Origin: Bacteroidaceae bacterium
Lineage (GTDB): Bacteria > Bacteroidota > Bacteroidia > Bacteroidales > Bacteroidaceae
Assembly: GCA_016292045.1 (NCBI GenBank)
Contig: JAEEZX010000038.1
Span: 1-37,605, forward strand
DNA length: 37,605 bases
Direction: 5' to 3'
Shown piece by piece: positions 1-8,024 of the stretch (position 1 is the first letter of the stretch; each line of letters begins with the position of its first letter). Position numbers and translations under genes: made by a program. Under the pieces are notes generated by a model. It had not been told where the DNA came from and made no database searches. It saw nothing but the letters and a program-made list of their open reading frames with translations.

Positions 1-141
1 AGAAATACATCTGGTGGTATAATAATAAAAGAATAAAACTGAGATTAAAAGGAATGAGCCCGGCAATATACCGAGCTCACTACTATAGAGAGATAAATAA
101 TTAACGTGTAATTTAACGTCTAACTTTTGGGGGGCACTTCA
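1..141 (-). mobile_element. Terminal 141 bp of an IS3-like insertion sequence (left copy)
   Basis: This stretch is the exact reverse complement of the last 141 bases of the window; I compared the two block by block. Read on the minus strand it begins TGAAGTGCCCCCC and continues with AAAAGTTAGACG. That resembles the ends of IS3-family (IS150-group) elements, which start with TG and carry a CCCCAAAAGTTAGAC-like terminus. No transposase lies inside the window, so the family call rests on the terminus only. A hairpin sits at 55-79. The IS end lies 40 bp past the stop codon of the porin gene. Nothing else is seen between 142 and 181. Confidence 0.55.
55..79 (-). terminator. Hairpin inside the IS end, possible read-through blocker
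   Basis: On the minus strand the arms TGAGCTCGGTA and TGCCGGGCTCA pair over 11 bp with T-G wobbles and a 3-nt loop, followed by a T-rich TTCCTTTTAA. It would stop transcription entering the IS from the porin gene, which is transcribed towards it. The identical hairpin is in the right-hand copy. Confidence 0.4.
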
Positions 142-181
142 ATTTTCCAGCGACCTCCCTCTATTTCGAATTACCCTGAGA

Positions 182-1324
182 TTACTCGTGGATGGTGCAG
201 ATACTTACACGGTTCCAGTCGGGCTCAGAGAAGCTGTTGCCTACACCCTGACCCTCAGCCTGGATGCGGTCGGCAGCAATCTTGTACTTGTTGACGAGCA
301 TCGTCTTCACAGCCTCAGCACGCTGACGTGCAATGCGCTCGTTGACCTCAATGCTACCCTCGGGAGAAGCGTAACCCTTGACAACAACCTTGCTACCAGC
401 GTGGTTCTTCAGGAAGGTGGCGATGCGCTCTACGTTGGGCTGCTGAGCAGGAGAGATGTTGCTCTTACCCTGGTTGAAGTAAACATAGCACTCAAGGTTG
501 TCCTTGGTATTGGTAACAGTCTGAACAACAGCAGGCTTAGCCTCGCAAGCCTTAAGAGCAGCTTCAAGGTCGGCAATGCGCTGGTTCTTGGCAGCGATAG
601 TTTGGTCGCGGTCGGCAACCATACCACGTGTCTCGTTGATGGTAGCGTTCAGGCGGTCAACCTCAGCCTGGTCGTAACCGCGACCGAAAGCGAAGCTGTG
701 TGTGCCGTTGCTGTTCTTGAAGTGGTAGGTGACACCGGCGAAGATCTGAACCTGAGCAGCACGGGCTGTCATAGCGAGATTTCTGTCGACAAAGTCGTAC
801 AGGATAGCGGGCTTCAAAGCAATAGTCCAAGCCTTCTCCTTGCCGATGTTGAAGTTGAAGTTAGCACCGAACTTAACAGCAAAGTCGTTACGACCTGTGT
901 CGAAAGTGCGAGCCCAGCCGCCACCTGCTACAGCCTGAATCTCGAAGAGACGGGGCTGACCCTTGTAACCGCCGAAGAGGTTCATCAGGTTAATAGTTCC
1001 GTTCAGAGAGAGGAAACCATAGTCAATACCACGGGCTGCGTTTCTGATACCTGCCCAAGATGTCTTGGTGCCGGAACAAGAGGCATTGATGACAGCATCA
1101 TATTCCAACTCCAAACCGTAAACGGGAGTCAGCTGCTTACCAACAGTTGCACCGAAAGCACCACGAGCGTCCTTCCAGAAAGCATGTCCGGCAGCAGGAG
1201 AAGCTACGCCACCCTGAATGCCAACATACCAGTTGTCAAAGAATTTGCTCTCCTTGTAGAGATTCTCTGCAGAAGCGCTCATTGCTACGAGAGCAAAAGC
1301 AAAAATGGAGATAATCTTTTTCAT
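182..1324 (-). CDS. OmpA-family outer-membrane protein
   Basis: 380-residue protein made of a signal peptide, a beta-barrel-like N-terminal half and a C-terminal OmpA peptidoglycan-binding domain. The signal is MKKIISIFAFALVAMSASA, with likely cleavage before ENLYK. The N-terminal half starts with the aromatic, glycine-rich segment NWYVGIQGGVA. A short coiled-coil-like linker around residues 220-265 (VDRLNATINETRGMVADRDQTI) joins it to the C-terminal domain, which includes VYFNQGKSNIS, VVVKGYASPEG and NERIARQRAEAV. Such proteins anchor the outer membrane to the cell wall. I chose the ATG at 1324 over an in-frame TTG nine bases upstream because ATG gives a standard signal peptide. The gene is transcribed leftwards into the IS end 40 bp away and has its own promoter, divergent from ispE. 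Confidence 0.9.
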   Translation of the reverse strand: MKKIISIFAFALVAMSASAENLYKESKFFDNWYVGIQGGVASPAAGHAFWKDARGAFGATVGKQLTPVYGLELEYDAVINASCSGTKTSWAGIRNAARGIDYGFLSLNGTINLMNLFGGYKGQPRLFEIQAVAGGGWARTFDTGRNDFAVKFGANFNFNIGKEKAWTIALKPAILYDFVDRNLAMTARAAQVQIFAGVTYHFKNSNGTHSFAFGRGYDQAEVDRLNATINETRGMVADRDQTIAAKNQRIADLEAALKACEAKPAVVQTVTNTKDNLECYVYFNQGKSNISPAQQPNVERIATFLKNHAGSKVVVKGYASPEGSIEVNERIARQRAEAVKTMLVNKYKIAADRIQAEGQGVGNSFSEPDWNRVSICTIHE

Positions 1325-1379
1325 ACTTTTCAATCGTTTTAGTTAAAAACAAATAAATAAAACATTAATATGCTTAAAT

Positions 1380-1413
1380 TTTGTGCAAAGATACGCATTT
1401 TTTTCTAATTTTG
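1380..1413 (+). promoter_or_regulatory. ispE promoter, near-leaderless
   Basis: TTTG at 1380-1383 and TAATTTTG at 1406-1413 match the Bacteroidetes -33/-7 pattern with a 22-bp spacer. The -7 box ends only 9 nt before the ispE ATG, so the 5' leader would be a few nucleotides at most. Confidence 0.6.
1386..1393 (-). promoter_or_regulatory. -7 element for the OmpA-family gene
   Basis: The minus strand reads TATCTTTG, a perfect match to the Bacteroidetes TAnnTTTG -7 box, 61 nt upstream of the porin ATG. The -33 region is weak. It lies between the -33 and -7 elements of the divergent ispE promoter, so the two promoters physically overlap. Confidence 0.6.
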
Positions 1414-1422
1414 CGGCACATT

Positions 1423-2253
1423 ATGCGAGAAATATGCTTCCCAAACTGCAAAATTAACCTCGGACTACGTATTTTGAGACGTAGAGATGACGGTTATCAC
1501 GATATTGAGACCATTTTCTACCCTGTTCCGCTACGCGACGAGATAGAGATTAACACCACCGGCAAAGACGGAAATCCGCTCACGGAGGACGTGCTCACAA
1601 TGGGCGGCATCCCCCTGCCCTCCGACACCGAATCCAACCTCGTGATGAAGGTGCTCAGGATGCTGCGCGAGGAAGGTCGCGACATCCCTCCTCTGAGCAT
1701 ACGCCTCGAGAAGAACATACCCTCTGGAGCCGGACTGGGAGGAGGCAGCAGCGATGCGGCATTTATGATGAAGATGCTGAACAAGGTTTTCAGCCTCAAC
1801 ATGAGCGACGACGAGATGGAAGAGCGCGTGGGCAGACTCGGCGCCGACTGTGCCTTCTTCGTGCGCAACACACCCGTCATAGCAAGCGGCATAGGCAACG
1901 TGTTCACACCGACGAGCATTAATCTCAAGGGGTATTGGATATGGCTCGCCAAGCCGTCCGACTTCGTGAGCACCAAAGAGGCATATCAGGCCGTGCGCCC
2001 CGACGACACCAGGCGCACAGCGTGGCCGCAGGGCAACGGAGACATACGATGGGAGGAACTGGTCAACGACTTCGAAGTGAGCGTCTTCCCCGGCCATCCC
2101 AACATCTCACGACTGAAGACAATGATGCAGGAGAAAGGTGCCGTATATGCCGCGATGTCGGGCAGCGGCGCAACGGTCTTCGGTCTGTTTAAAGAAAAAC
2201 CCCGGACAGCAGAACTGCCCGAGGATGTTTTCTCTTTTGTAGCCCAGCTCTGA
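1423..2253 (+). CDS. ispE: 4-diphosphocytidyl-2-C-methyl-D-erythritol kinase
   Basis: 276-residue GHMP kinase that phosphorylates the 2-hydroxyl of CDP-ME in the MEP isoprenoid pathway. Residues 6-14 (FPNCKINLG) hold the conserved substrate-pocket Lys10. Residues 100-112 (PSGAGLGGGSSDA) form the ATP-binding glycine-rich loop. Asp142 in GADCAFF is the catalytic aspartate, and GSGATVF near the C terminus is GHMP motif 3. Length is normal for the family. The frame is open 42 nt further upstream, but ATG 1423 starts the conserved MREICFPNCKIN segment and sits just after a -7 box. The 3' end carries the terminator of the convergent spt gene, with 13 nt between the two stop codons. Confidence 0.95.
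   Translation: MREICFPNCKINLGLRILRRRDDGYHDIETIFYPVPLRDEIEINTTGKDGNPLTEDVLTMGGIPLPSDTESNLVMKVLRMLREEGRDIPPLSIRLEKNIPSGAGLGGGSSDAAFMMKMLNKVFSLNMSDDEMEERVGRLGADCAFFVRNTPVIASGIGNVFTPTSINLKGYWIWLAKPSDFVSTKEAYQAVRPDDTRRTAWPQGNGDIRWEELVNDFEVSVFPGHPNISRLKTMMQEKGAVYAAMSGSGATVFGLFKEKPRTAELPEDVFSFVAQL
2191..2224 (-). terminator. spt terminator embedded in the ispE coding end
   Basis: Minus-strand arms CCTCGGGCAG and CTGTCCGGGG pair over 10 bp (two G-U wobbles) around a 5-nt loop and are followed by TTTTTCTTT. This is a good intrinsic terminator for spt, located about 45 nt past its stop codon but inside the last codons of ispE. Confidence 0.65.
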
Positions 2254-2266
2254 AGCCGGACAGCAT

Positions 2267-3463
2267 TTATTTGATAATACCCAATTCTACGAACACCTTC
2301 TTGAGGGCGGCGACAGCACGGTCCACCTGCTCATTGGTGTGGTTGGCCATCAGGGCGAAGCGTACGAGTGTGTCCTGAGGTCCGCAGGCGGGAGGAATCA
2401 CGGGATTGATGAACACACCCTCCTCGAAGGCACGGGCCACAACGACGAATGTCTTGTCCACATCGCGCACATAGAGAGGAATGATGGGAGACTCCGTGTC
2501 GCCGATCTCGAAGCCCTCCTCTTTGAAGCGCTTGAGAGCGTAGTTGGTGACATTCCAGAGAGCCTCCAGACGCTCGGGCTCGCTCTTGATGATGCGCAGG
2601 GCCTCACGGGCGGCAGCTGTGGCAGCCGGAGTGCAGGACGCAGAGAAGATATAGGTGCGGACCATGTGGCGCAGAGCGTCGATAATTGTCTGGTTTGCAG
2701 CGATGAAGCCGCCGATGGATGCCAGCGACTTGGAGAATGTGCCCATGATGAGATCCACCTCGTCGGTGAGACCGAAGTGGTCGCAGACACCGCGGCCCTG
2801 ACGGCCGAAGACACCGAGACCGTGAGCCTCGTCCACCATGATGGATGCATTGTACTTGTGCTTCAGCTCTACAATCTCGGGCAGCTTGCAGAGGTCGCCC
2901 TCCATAGAGAACACACCGTCGACAACGATGAGCTTCACCTTGTCGGGCTCGCAACGCTGGAGCACACGCTCCAGATCGGCCATATCGTTGTGCTTATAAT
3001 GAAGCTGGGTGGCGAAGGACAGACGGCGGCCGTCCACGATGGAAGCGTGGTCGCGGTCATCGCAGATGATATAGTCGTCCTTGCCCACCAACTGGGGAAT
3101 GACACCGCTGTTGACCATGAATCCCGTGGAGAAACAGAGAGCGTCGTCCTTGCCTACATACTCGGCAAGCTCCTGCTCAAGCTGGACATGGATATCCAGC
3201 GTACCGTTGAGGAAACGACTTCCGGCGCAACCGCTGCCATACTGCTGCATAGCAGCACATCCGGCATCGATAATACGCTGGTCGCCAGTGAGGCCGGTGT
3301 AGGCATTACTGCCGAACATCAACACATGGTGACCGCCCATCTCTACTTCTGTACCCTGCTTTCCCTCAATCTGACGGAAATAAGGATAAATGCCTCTCTC
3401 CTTGATTTCGCGGGAGAGTTCCACAAAAGGATGCTTTGAAAGTTTTTCTTCTAATATACCCAT
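2267..3463 (-). CDS. spt: Serine palmitoyltransferase (alpha-oxoamine synthase family)
   Basis: 398-residue PLP enzyme of fold type I. It should condense serine with a fatty acyl-CoA/ACP to 3-ketosphinganine, the first step of sphingolipid synthesis. PLP Lys245 lies in GTFSKSLASIGG. Asp211 and His214 lie in VDEAHGLG, and His139 in DDRDHASIVDGRR stacks on the cofactor in this family. The segments EVEMGGHHVLMFGSNAYTGL and YGSGCAGSRFLNGT closely resemble the Bacteroides SPT rather than KBL or BioF, and no bio or tdh genes are nearby. It has its own promoter, converges with ispE, and is divergent from a lipid kinase. KBL/BioF is the alternative label automated tools often give; I consider SPT more likely. 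Confidence 0.85.
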   Translation of the reverse strand: MGILEEKLSKHPFVELSREIKERGIYPYFRQIEGKQGTEVEMGGHHVLMFGSNAYTGLTGDQRIIDAGCAAMQQYGSGCAGSRFLNGTLDIHVQLEQELAEYVGKDDALCFSTGFMVNSGVIPQLVGKDDYIICDDRDHASIVDGRRLSFATQLHYKHNDMADLERVLQRCEPDKVKLIVVDGVFSMEGDLCKLPEIVELKHKYNASIMVDEAHGLGVFGRQGRGVCDHFGLTDEVDLIMGTFSKSLASIGGFIAANQTIIDALRHMVRTYIFSASCTPAATAAAREALRIIKSEPERLEALWNVTNYALKRFKEEGFEIGDTESPIIPLYVRDVDKTFVVVARAFEEGVFINPVIPPACGPQDTLVRFALMANHTNEQVDRAVAALKKVFVELGIIK

Positions 3464-3501
3464 AAAGGTTATGATTTAGATGTATCTCAAAAATTCCACG
3501 G

Positions 3502-3509
3502 CAAAGGTA
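3502..3509 (-). promoter_or_regulatory. -7 element for spt
   Basis: The minus strand reads TACCTTTG, matching TAnnTTTG, 38 nt upstream of the spt ATG. No convincing TTTG is seen at the expected -33 position. Confidence 0.55.
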
Positions 3510-3615
3510 CGAAAAAAAAAGGAGTTGATACCACATAGAAGACACTTATTTCCATTTTTTTCGTCTTTTTGCGATTTAAATCAAGCGGAATGATTGTTGT
3601 ATTATCTCTTTTATG

Positions 3616-3623
3616 TATTTTTG
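3616..3623 (+). promoter_or_regulatory. -7 element for the lipid kinase, near-leaderless
   Basis: TATTTTTG matches TAnnTTTG and ends 8 nt before the ATG at 3632. It argues against the earlier in-frame ATG at 3590, which would lie upstream of the transcript start. Confidence 0.55.
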
Positions 3624-3631
3624 TAGTCGGA

Positions 3632-4597
3632 ATGAAAACGAGTATCTGGTTTATCGTAAACCCCATTTCCGGAAGGGGGAACAAGGAGCAGATTATCTCC
3701 TCAATCCCTCATTACATAGACCCTGAGCGTTTTACGTATGAGGTGAAACGCACCGAGCATCGCGGCCACGCAGCGGAAATCACTCGCGAAGCCATCGCGC
3801 AAGGTATTGATATTGTGGTGGCTGTGGGAGGCGACGGCACGGTGAACGAGGTGGCAAGGGCTCTCATACACACGGAGACGGCTCTGGGCATCATTCCCTG
3901 CGGCAGCGGCAACGGACTGGCACGTCATCTGGCGCTGCCGATGAGCGCGGAAGGAGCTCTGCAGATAATCAACGAATGCAACATACACCGTCTGGACTAC
4001 GGGCGCATCAACGGCAGGCCGTTCTTCTGCACGGCGGGCATGGGATTTGACGCAAACCTCTCAGACTACTTTGCAAAAGACGGCCGGCGGGGACTACTGA
4101 CATACGTGGAAAACGCACTGCGACTGGGCATCGGATACCAGAGCGAGAATTATTCGCTGGAGTACGTCACCGAAGACGGCAAGATACACAACAGGCAAGT
4201 CAAGGCCTTCCTCATCACCTGCGCCAATGCCGGACAATACGGCAACAATTTCTGGATAGCACCGAAGGCCTCCATGCAGGACGGACTGATGGACGTGAGC
4301 ATCATAGAACCGTTCCCGCTAATAGAGAGCGGTGCGATAGCATATCAGCTGGTGCACAAGACCATCTACCAGAACGAGCGCTGTCACAGCTTCAAGTGCA
4401 AGAGTATCACCATACAGAGGGAAAAACCGGGAGTGATACACTACGACGGAGACCCCGCGGAAGAGACGTCAATAGTGCGCGTGGAAATAGTGCCCCACGA
4501 CATCATGATGCTCGTGAACATCCGAAAGCACGGGCCGAGACCCCGCCAGATTATCAGCAAGGAACTGCTTGAAAAGCTACATCGGAAAATAGGATAA
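3632..4597 (+). CDS. Diacylglycerol/sphingosine-kinase-like lipid kinase
   Basis: 321-residue soluble lipid kinase of the DAGK catalytic fold (YegS/DgkB/BmrU group, which also includes sphingosine kinases). Conserved motifs are FIVNPISGRG near the N terminus, GGDGTVNEVARAL (nucleotide binding) and PCGSGNGLARHL. A C-terminal beta-sandwich ends in YDGDP and VEIVPHDIMMLV. It phosphorylates a lipid hydroxyl using ATP; the substrate cannot be read from sequence. Because it is head-to-head with spt, a sphingoid base or ceramide is a reasonable guess besides diacylglycerol. In-frame ATG 3590 would add a hydrophobic stretch (MIVVLSLLCIFVVG) but lies upstream of the -7 box, so ATG 3632 is preferred. 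It converges with pcrA, with a 5-nt gap. Confidence 0.85.
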   Translation: MKTSIWFIVNPISGRGNKEQIISSIPHYIDPERFTYEVKRTEHRGHAAEITREAIAQGIDIVVAVGGDGTVNEVARALIHTETALGIIPCGSGNGLARHLALPMSAEGALQIINECNIHRLDYGRINGRPFFCTAGMGFDANLSDYFAKDGRRGLLTYVENALRLGIGYQSENYSLEYVTEDGKIHNRQVKAFLITCANAGQYGNNFWIAPKASMQDGLMDVSIIEPFPLIESGAIAYQLVHKTIYQNERCHSFKCKSITIQREKPGVIHYDGDPAEETSIVRVEIVPHDIMMLVNIRKHGPRPRQIISKELLEKLHRKIG

Positions 4598-4605
4598 CCC
4601 TCCTA
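4586..4605 (-). terminator. Weak terminator at the pcrA end
   Basis: Minus-strand TAGGA and TCCTA pair over 5 bp across a 6-nt loop, followed by TTTTCC. It overlaps the pcrA stop codon and the last codons of the lipid kinase. The stem is short, so this is only a candidate. Confidence 0.3.
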
Positions 4606-6855
4606 CTCCGCCTTCGTGAATTTGGCAAAGCGCAGGAGAAGCTGCTTCACTCCGGCGTTCTCAAACTCCACCGTGGCCTTTGCGTCCATACCTGTGTCAG
4701 CAGTGGCTATCACGCGACCGCGACCGAAGCGTTCGTGCACAATGACATCGCCCACGACGACAGACACCTGAGCGTCCTTCTTTACACCCACGCTTACCAC
4801 CTCTGCCACCGAAGAAAGACGGCGGGGAGCCGCTGGAGCCGGCGCAACGACAGGTCTCCTCATCTGAATCTGCGGTCGCGGCTGGAAATGAGATTCCTCA
4901 CGCCTTGACGTCCCGTAGAGACCTATTTCCTGAAGGAAACGCGAGGGCTCCATCTGCTCCACCTTGCCATAGCGGAAACGGGACTTGGACGTGGTGAATG
5001 TCAGAAATTCCTCCGCACGTGTCATTGCCACATAGCAAAGGCGACGCTCCTCCTCCAGCCCCATGGGAGTCTCCAGCGCCATCGGAGAGGGAAACAGTTC
5101 CTCCTCCATACCAACGACAAACACGGCCCTGAACTCCAGACCTTTTGCCGCATGGATGGTCATCAGCGTGACGACACCCTCCTCCTTCGACTGCACGTTG
5201 TCATCGTCCACATCGCTGAGCAGGGACACTTCCTGCAAATAGTGCGAGATGGAGGCCGACTGGTTTTGCTCGATACACTCCGCCGTGAACGACGCTATAT
5301 TGTCCATCAGTTCCTGAAGATTCTCCTGACGGCTGATATCCTCAGGATCTCGCCCCTTGTTGATTTCCTCCCGAATCCTGCTCTTATCGACAATAAGCCG
5401 GGAAAGCACATCGGCACGTGTCGTAGCGGAGGCTTCGTTGAATTCCTGTATGAGAAGATAGAAATCGCGCAACTTCTTTTTCGCTCCGGACGACAAATCC
5501 AGGGCATCCGCACTGGCGAGCACATCCCACAGCGGCCGGTTGGTCCTCTTGGCCTCATCGCACACCCGTCCGAAAGTGGTGTCGCCAATACCGCGAGCCG
5601 GATAGTTGATCACACGGCGAAGCGCCTCTTCATCGTGGGGATTCACGGCCAGACGAAAATAAGCTATGACATCCTTTATTTCCTTACGCTGATAAAAGGA
5701 CATTCCTCCGTAAATGCGATAAGGCACCGCATTCTTTCTGAGAACCTCCTCGAAAGAACGGCTCTGGGCATTGGTGCGATACAAGACGGCCATCTCGTCG
5801 AAGGAGACACGACATCTGTTGTGAAGCTCCTTGATACGCTTCATCACAAGGGCAGCCTCGTCGATGTCGCTGTAGCATCGCAGGAGGTCTATCGGTTCAC
5901 CGACAGCCTTCCTGGAGTACACGTCCTTGGGAATCTGACCCTTGTTGTGCGCAATCAGGCGGGAGGCCGCATCCACAATGGTCTGCGTGGATCTGTAGTT
6001 CTGCTCCAACTTAAAAAGCCTGGCTCCCTGATACCGCTCCCGGAATCTTAGTATATTATTAATATTGGCGCCCCGGAAAGAATATATACTCTGGGCATCG
6101 TCACCAACGACAGCCACTCGCTGACGCTGCTTGGTGAGCTGCCATATAATCTGGTCCTGAGCAAAGTTGGTGTCCTGATACTCATCAACAAGGACGAACT
6201 CGAATCTCTCTTCGTACTTCTGGCAGATGTCGGGGCTGTTCTTGAACAGCAGCCACGTGTAGAGCAAAAGGTCGTCAAAGTCCATAGCCTCTGCCATGCG
6301 GCAGCGCTCCATATACCGCTGATATATCTCACCGGTGGCAGGCACCTTCGCTGCGCGGTCGGCATTCAGCGTCTGAGAGGAAGCCAGATACTGCGAAGGA
6401 AGGACGAGACGGTTTTTGGCAGCAGAAATCCTCGCTGCAACAGAGCCCGCCTTGTACACCTTGTCATCAAGCCCCATCTCCTGTATTATGGTGCGCACAA
6501 GAGCTTTCGAATCCGTCTGGTCGTAGATGGTGTAGTTGGAAGAAAAACCTATCGCCTCGTGTTCATAGCGCAGTATACGGGAAAAGACGCTGTGGAAGGT
6601 GCCCATCCACAGACGCGAGGATTCTTTCTCACCCACCTGCCGGGCAATACGTTCTTTCATTTCATTGGCAGCCTTGTTGGTGAACGTCAGGGCAAGAATA
6701 CGTTCCGGAGACATACCCTGCTCAATCAGCCACGCTATCTTGTAGGTGAGAACACGAGTCTTGCCGCTGCCCGCCCCCGCAATGATGAGCGACGGAGCAT
6801 CACAGCACTTCACAGCACACTGCTGCGCTTCGTTGAGTTCATTCAGATTCACCAT
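4603..6855 (-). CDS. pcrA: ATP-dependent 3'-5' DNA helicase, PcrA/UvrD type
   Basis: 750-residue superfamily 1A helicase for nucleotide excision repair, mismatch repair and clearing of proteins from DNA. Visible motifs are NEAQQCAV (Q motif), GAGSGKT 27-33 (Walker A), LTFTNKAANEM (Ia), DEYQD 224-228 (Walker B), GDDAQSIYSFRGA 251-263 (III), QNYRS 285-289 (IV), VTLMTIHAAKGLEF (V) and LCYVAMTRAEE (VI). The C terminus ends in a small FGRGRVIATADTG segment typical of UvrD/PcrA tails. ATG 6855 is chosen because it lies in ATGGTGA overlapping the stop of the upstream membrane protein gene, a translational-coupling arrangement. A GTG ten codons upstream is the alternative. Last gene of the minus-strand run. 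Confidence 0.95.
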   Translation of the reverse strand: MVNLNELNEAQQCAVKCCDAPSLIIAGAGSGKTRVLTYKIAWLIEQGMSPERILALTFTNKAANEMKERIARQVGEKESSRLWMGTFHSVFSRILRYEHEAIGFSSNYTIYDQTDSKALVRTIIQEMGLDDKVYKAGSVAARISAAKNRLVLPSQYLASSQTLNADRAAKVPATGEIYQRYMERCRMAEAMDFDDLLLYTWLLFKNSPDICQKYEERFEFVLVDEYQDTNFAQDQIIWQLTKQRQRVAVVGDDAQSIYSFRGANINNILRFRERYQGARLFKLEQNYRSTQTIVDAASRLIAHNKGQIPKDVYSRKAVGEPIDLLRCYSDIDEAALVMKRIKELHNRCRVSFDEMAVLYRTNAQSRSFEEVLRKNAVPYRIYGGMSFYQRKEIKDVIAYFRLAVNPHDEEALRRVINYPARGIGDTTFGRVCDEAKRTNRPLWDVLASADALDLSSGAKKKLRDFYLLIQEFNEASATTRADVLSRLIVDKSRIREEINKGRDPEDISRQENLQELMDNIASFTAECIEQNQSASISHYLQEVSLLSDVDDDNVQSKEEGVVTLMTIHAAKGLEFRAVFVVGMEEELFPSPMALETPMGLEEERRLCYVAMTRAEEFLTFTTSKSRFRYGKVEQMEPSRFLQEIGLYGTSRREESHFQPRPQIQMRRPVVAPAPAAPRRLSSVAEVVSVGVKKDAQVSVVVGDVIVHERFGRGRVIATADTGMDAKATVEFENAGVKQLLLRFAKFTKAE

Positions 6856-7295
6856 ATCATTCCAAGCAATATAAGCCAGGGCCACCTTTTAAATCCGTAG
6901 CACAACATCTCGATGACATCTCGCCACGACGACAGCGCACCGGATACCAGGCCGAATACCAAAGATGTAATTACAACAATGAATACCGTCACAGGAAACA
7001 GTCCGGCCAACCAGGGACTGCCCGCGACACCTCCCGAAATGCTGAGGAGAGGAGATGTGGGGACAAGAGCAAGCAAAGCGACACCCGTCACAAATGTCAA
7101 CCCGACAACCATAGCTGCCACATAGCCGTCGCGGGGAAGCGGACACGAACCGGGCCGCAGGATTCTGGAATGAATCACGGCCCCGACAGCCAAAACGCTC
7201 AACAGAGTATATGCCAGATGAATGTTACCTACCCATTCCGCGCTATTAAGCCAGAAGAAACGGAAATACTGATCGATGTTCATTGTGCCCGTCAT
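6849..7295 (-). CDS. Small integral membrane protein of unknown function
   Basis: 148 residues; I do not recognise the family. Four hydrophobic segments are evident: about 26-43 (HLAYTLLSVLAVGAVIHS), 58-79 (YVAAMVVGLTFVTGVALLALVP), 98-121 (GLFPVTVFIVVITSLVFGLVSGAL) and 137-148 (RWPWLILLGMIW). The last ends abruptly at the C terminus. Between helices 2 and 3 is a glycine/serine/proline-rich loop. Its stop overlaps the pcrA start by 7 nt and its start is 9 nt after the response-regulator stop, so it is surely cotranscribed with both. A second ATG four codons downstream (7283) is also possible. No catalytic motif is visible. Confidence 0.75.
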   Translation of the reverse strand: MTGTMNIDQYFRFFWLNSAEWVGNIHLAYTLLSVLAVGAVIHSRILRPGSCPLPRDGYVAAMVVGLTFVTGVALLALVPTSPLLSISGGVAGSPWLAGLFPVTVFIVVITSLVFGLVSGALSSWRDVIEMLCYGFKRWPWLILLGMIW

Positions 7296-7304
7296 ATAAC
7301 CGGA

Positions 7305-8024
7305 TTATTCGTCCGCCTTGAGATGGTCCAAATCTATGATATGCAATTGGAGCGCACGGGTCACCAGTCGTGTGGCGTTCACTCCCTGACGTTCTCTCTC
7401 CGGGAAGAGACGGTTGATCAAATCTGCCTGACGTTTCTCCAGACTCTTCGCACCGAACGGCATCGTCTTGAGCGACGCTATCATGTCTTTCGTGTAGCCG
7501 AGAGCCAGATGACGCAGATAGCGCTCGTCATACTCATCTATATCATAATCCAGGAGAGCATCCGTCTGCTGACTCTCCGCATTTATCGACTTGCGGAAAC
7601 GGGCCAGTATCTTCTCCAGAATGGGTTCGTTGAACACCATGTGTCTGCCGTGCATCACCAACTGGACATCATCTCTCTGCAGGAGATTACCCGTCTTGAG
7701 AATTATACCGTCGGCTCCGGCAGCAAGAACCTCCACCCACAGACGCTCATTGAGAATCTCACCAGTGAAGATGAGAATCTTGAGGTTGGAATACCGCGAA
7801 CGAAGCTGGCGACAGAGATCCACTCCAACTGTGGTGCTTCCTCCCAAACCCAAATCCAGCAGCACGAGATCCGGCAGTTCCTGCCTAATCAGTTTCCATA
7901 ACTCAGACTCGTTCTGAGCCGTACCTATAATTGTTGCCTCGGGAATTTCCGTGCAGAAAATCTGTTCCGTTCCCTTCAATTCAAGACTAACGTCTTCGAC
8001 TATGATTACCTTGAAGTTTTCCAT
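7305..8024 (-). CDS. Response regulator, REC plus LuxR-like HTH
   Basis: 239 residues. The N-terminal receiver domain (about 1-125) has the acidic pair E10/D11, phospho-acceptor Asp57 in LVLLDLGLGG, Thr87 in LIFTGE and Lys110 in IILKTG, so it should be phosphorylatable. The C-terminal region (about 165-235) has a degenerate NarL/LuxR-type helix-turn-helix pattern (YLRHLALGYTKDMIASL, then KSLEKRQADLINRLF). It is probably a DNA-binding transcription factor, though the HTH match is weaker than usual. The start overlaps the sensor-kinase stop by 19 nt, making it the cognate partner. Targets are unknown. Confidence 0.85.
   Translation of the reverse strand: MENFKVIIVEDVSLELKGTEQIFCTEIPEATIIGTAQNESELWKLIRQELPDLVLLDLGLGGSTTVGVDLCRQLRSRYSNLKILIFTGEILNERLWVEVLAAGADGIILKTGNLLQRDDVQLVMHGRHMVFNEPILEKILARFRKSINAESQQTDALLDYDIDEYDERYLRHLALGYTKDMIASLKTMPFGAKSLEKRQADLINRLFPERERQGVNATRLVTRALQLHIIDLDHLKADE

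Noticed and set aside
188..1342. Long open frame antisense to the porin gene
   Set aside because: It is composition-driven: it mirrors the codon structure of the real gene, lacks recognisable motifs and has no promoter of its own. Similar antisense frames over spt (2339-3439) and the TamB-like gene (34980-35822) were rejected for the same reason.
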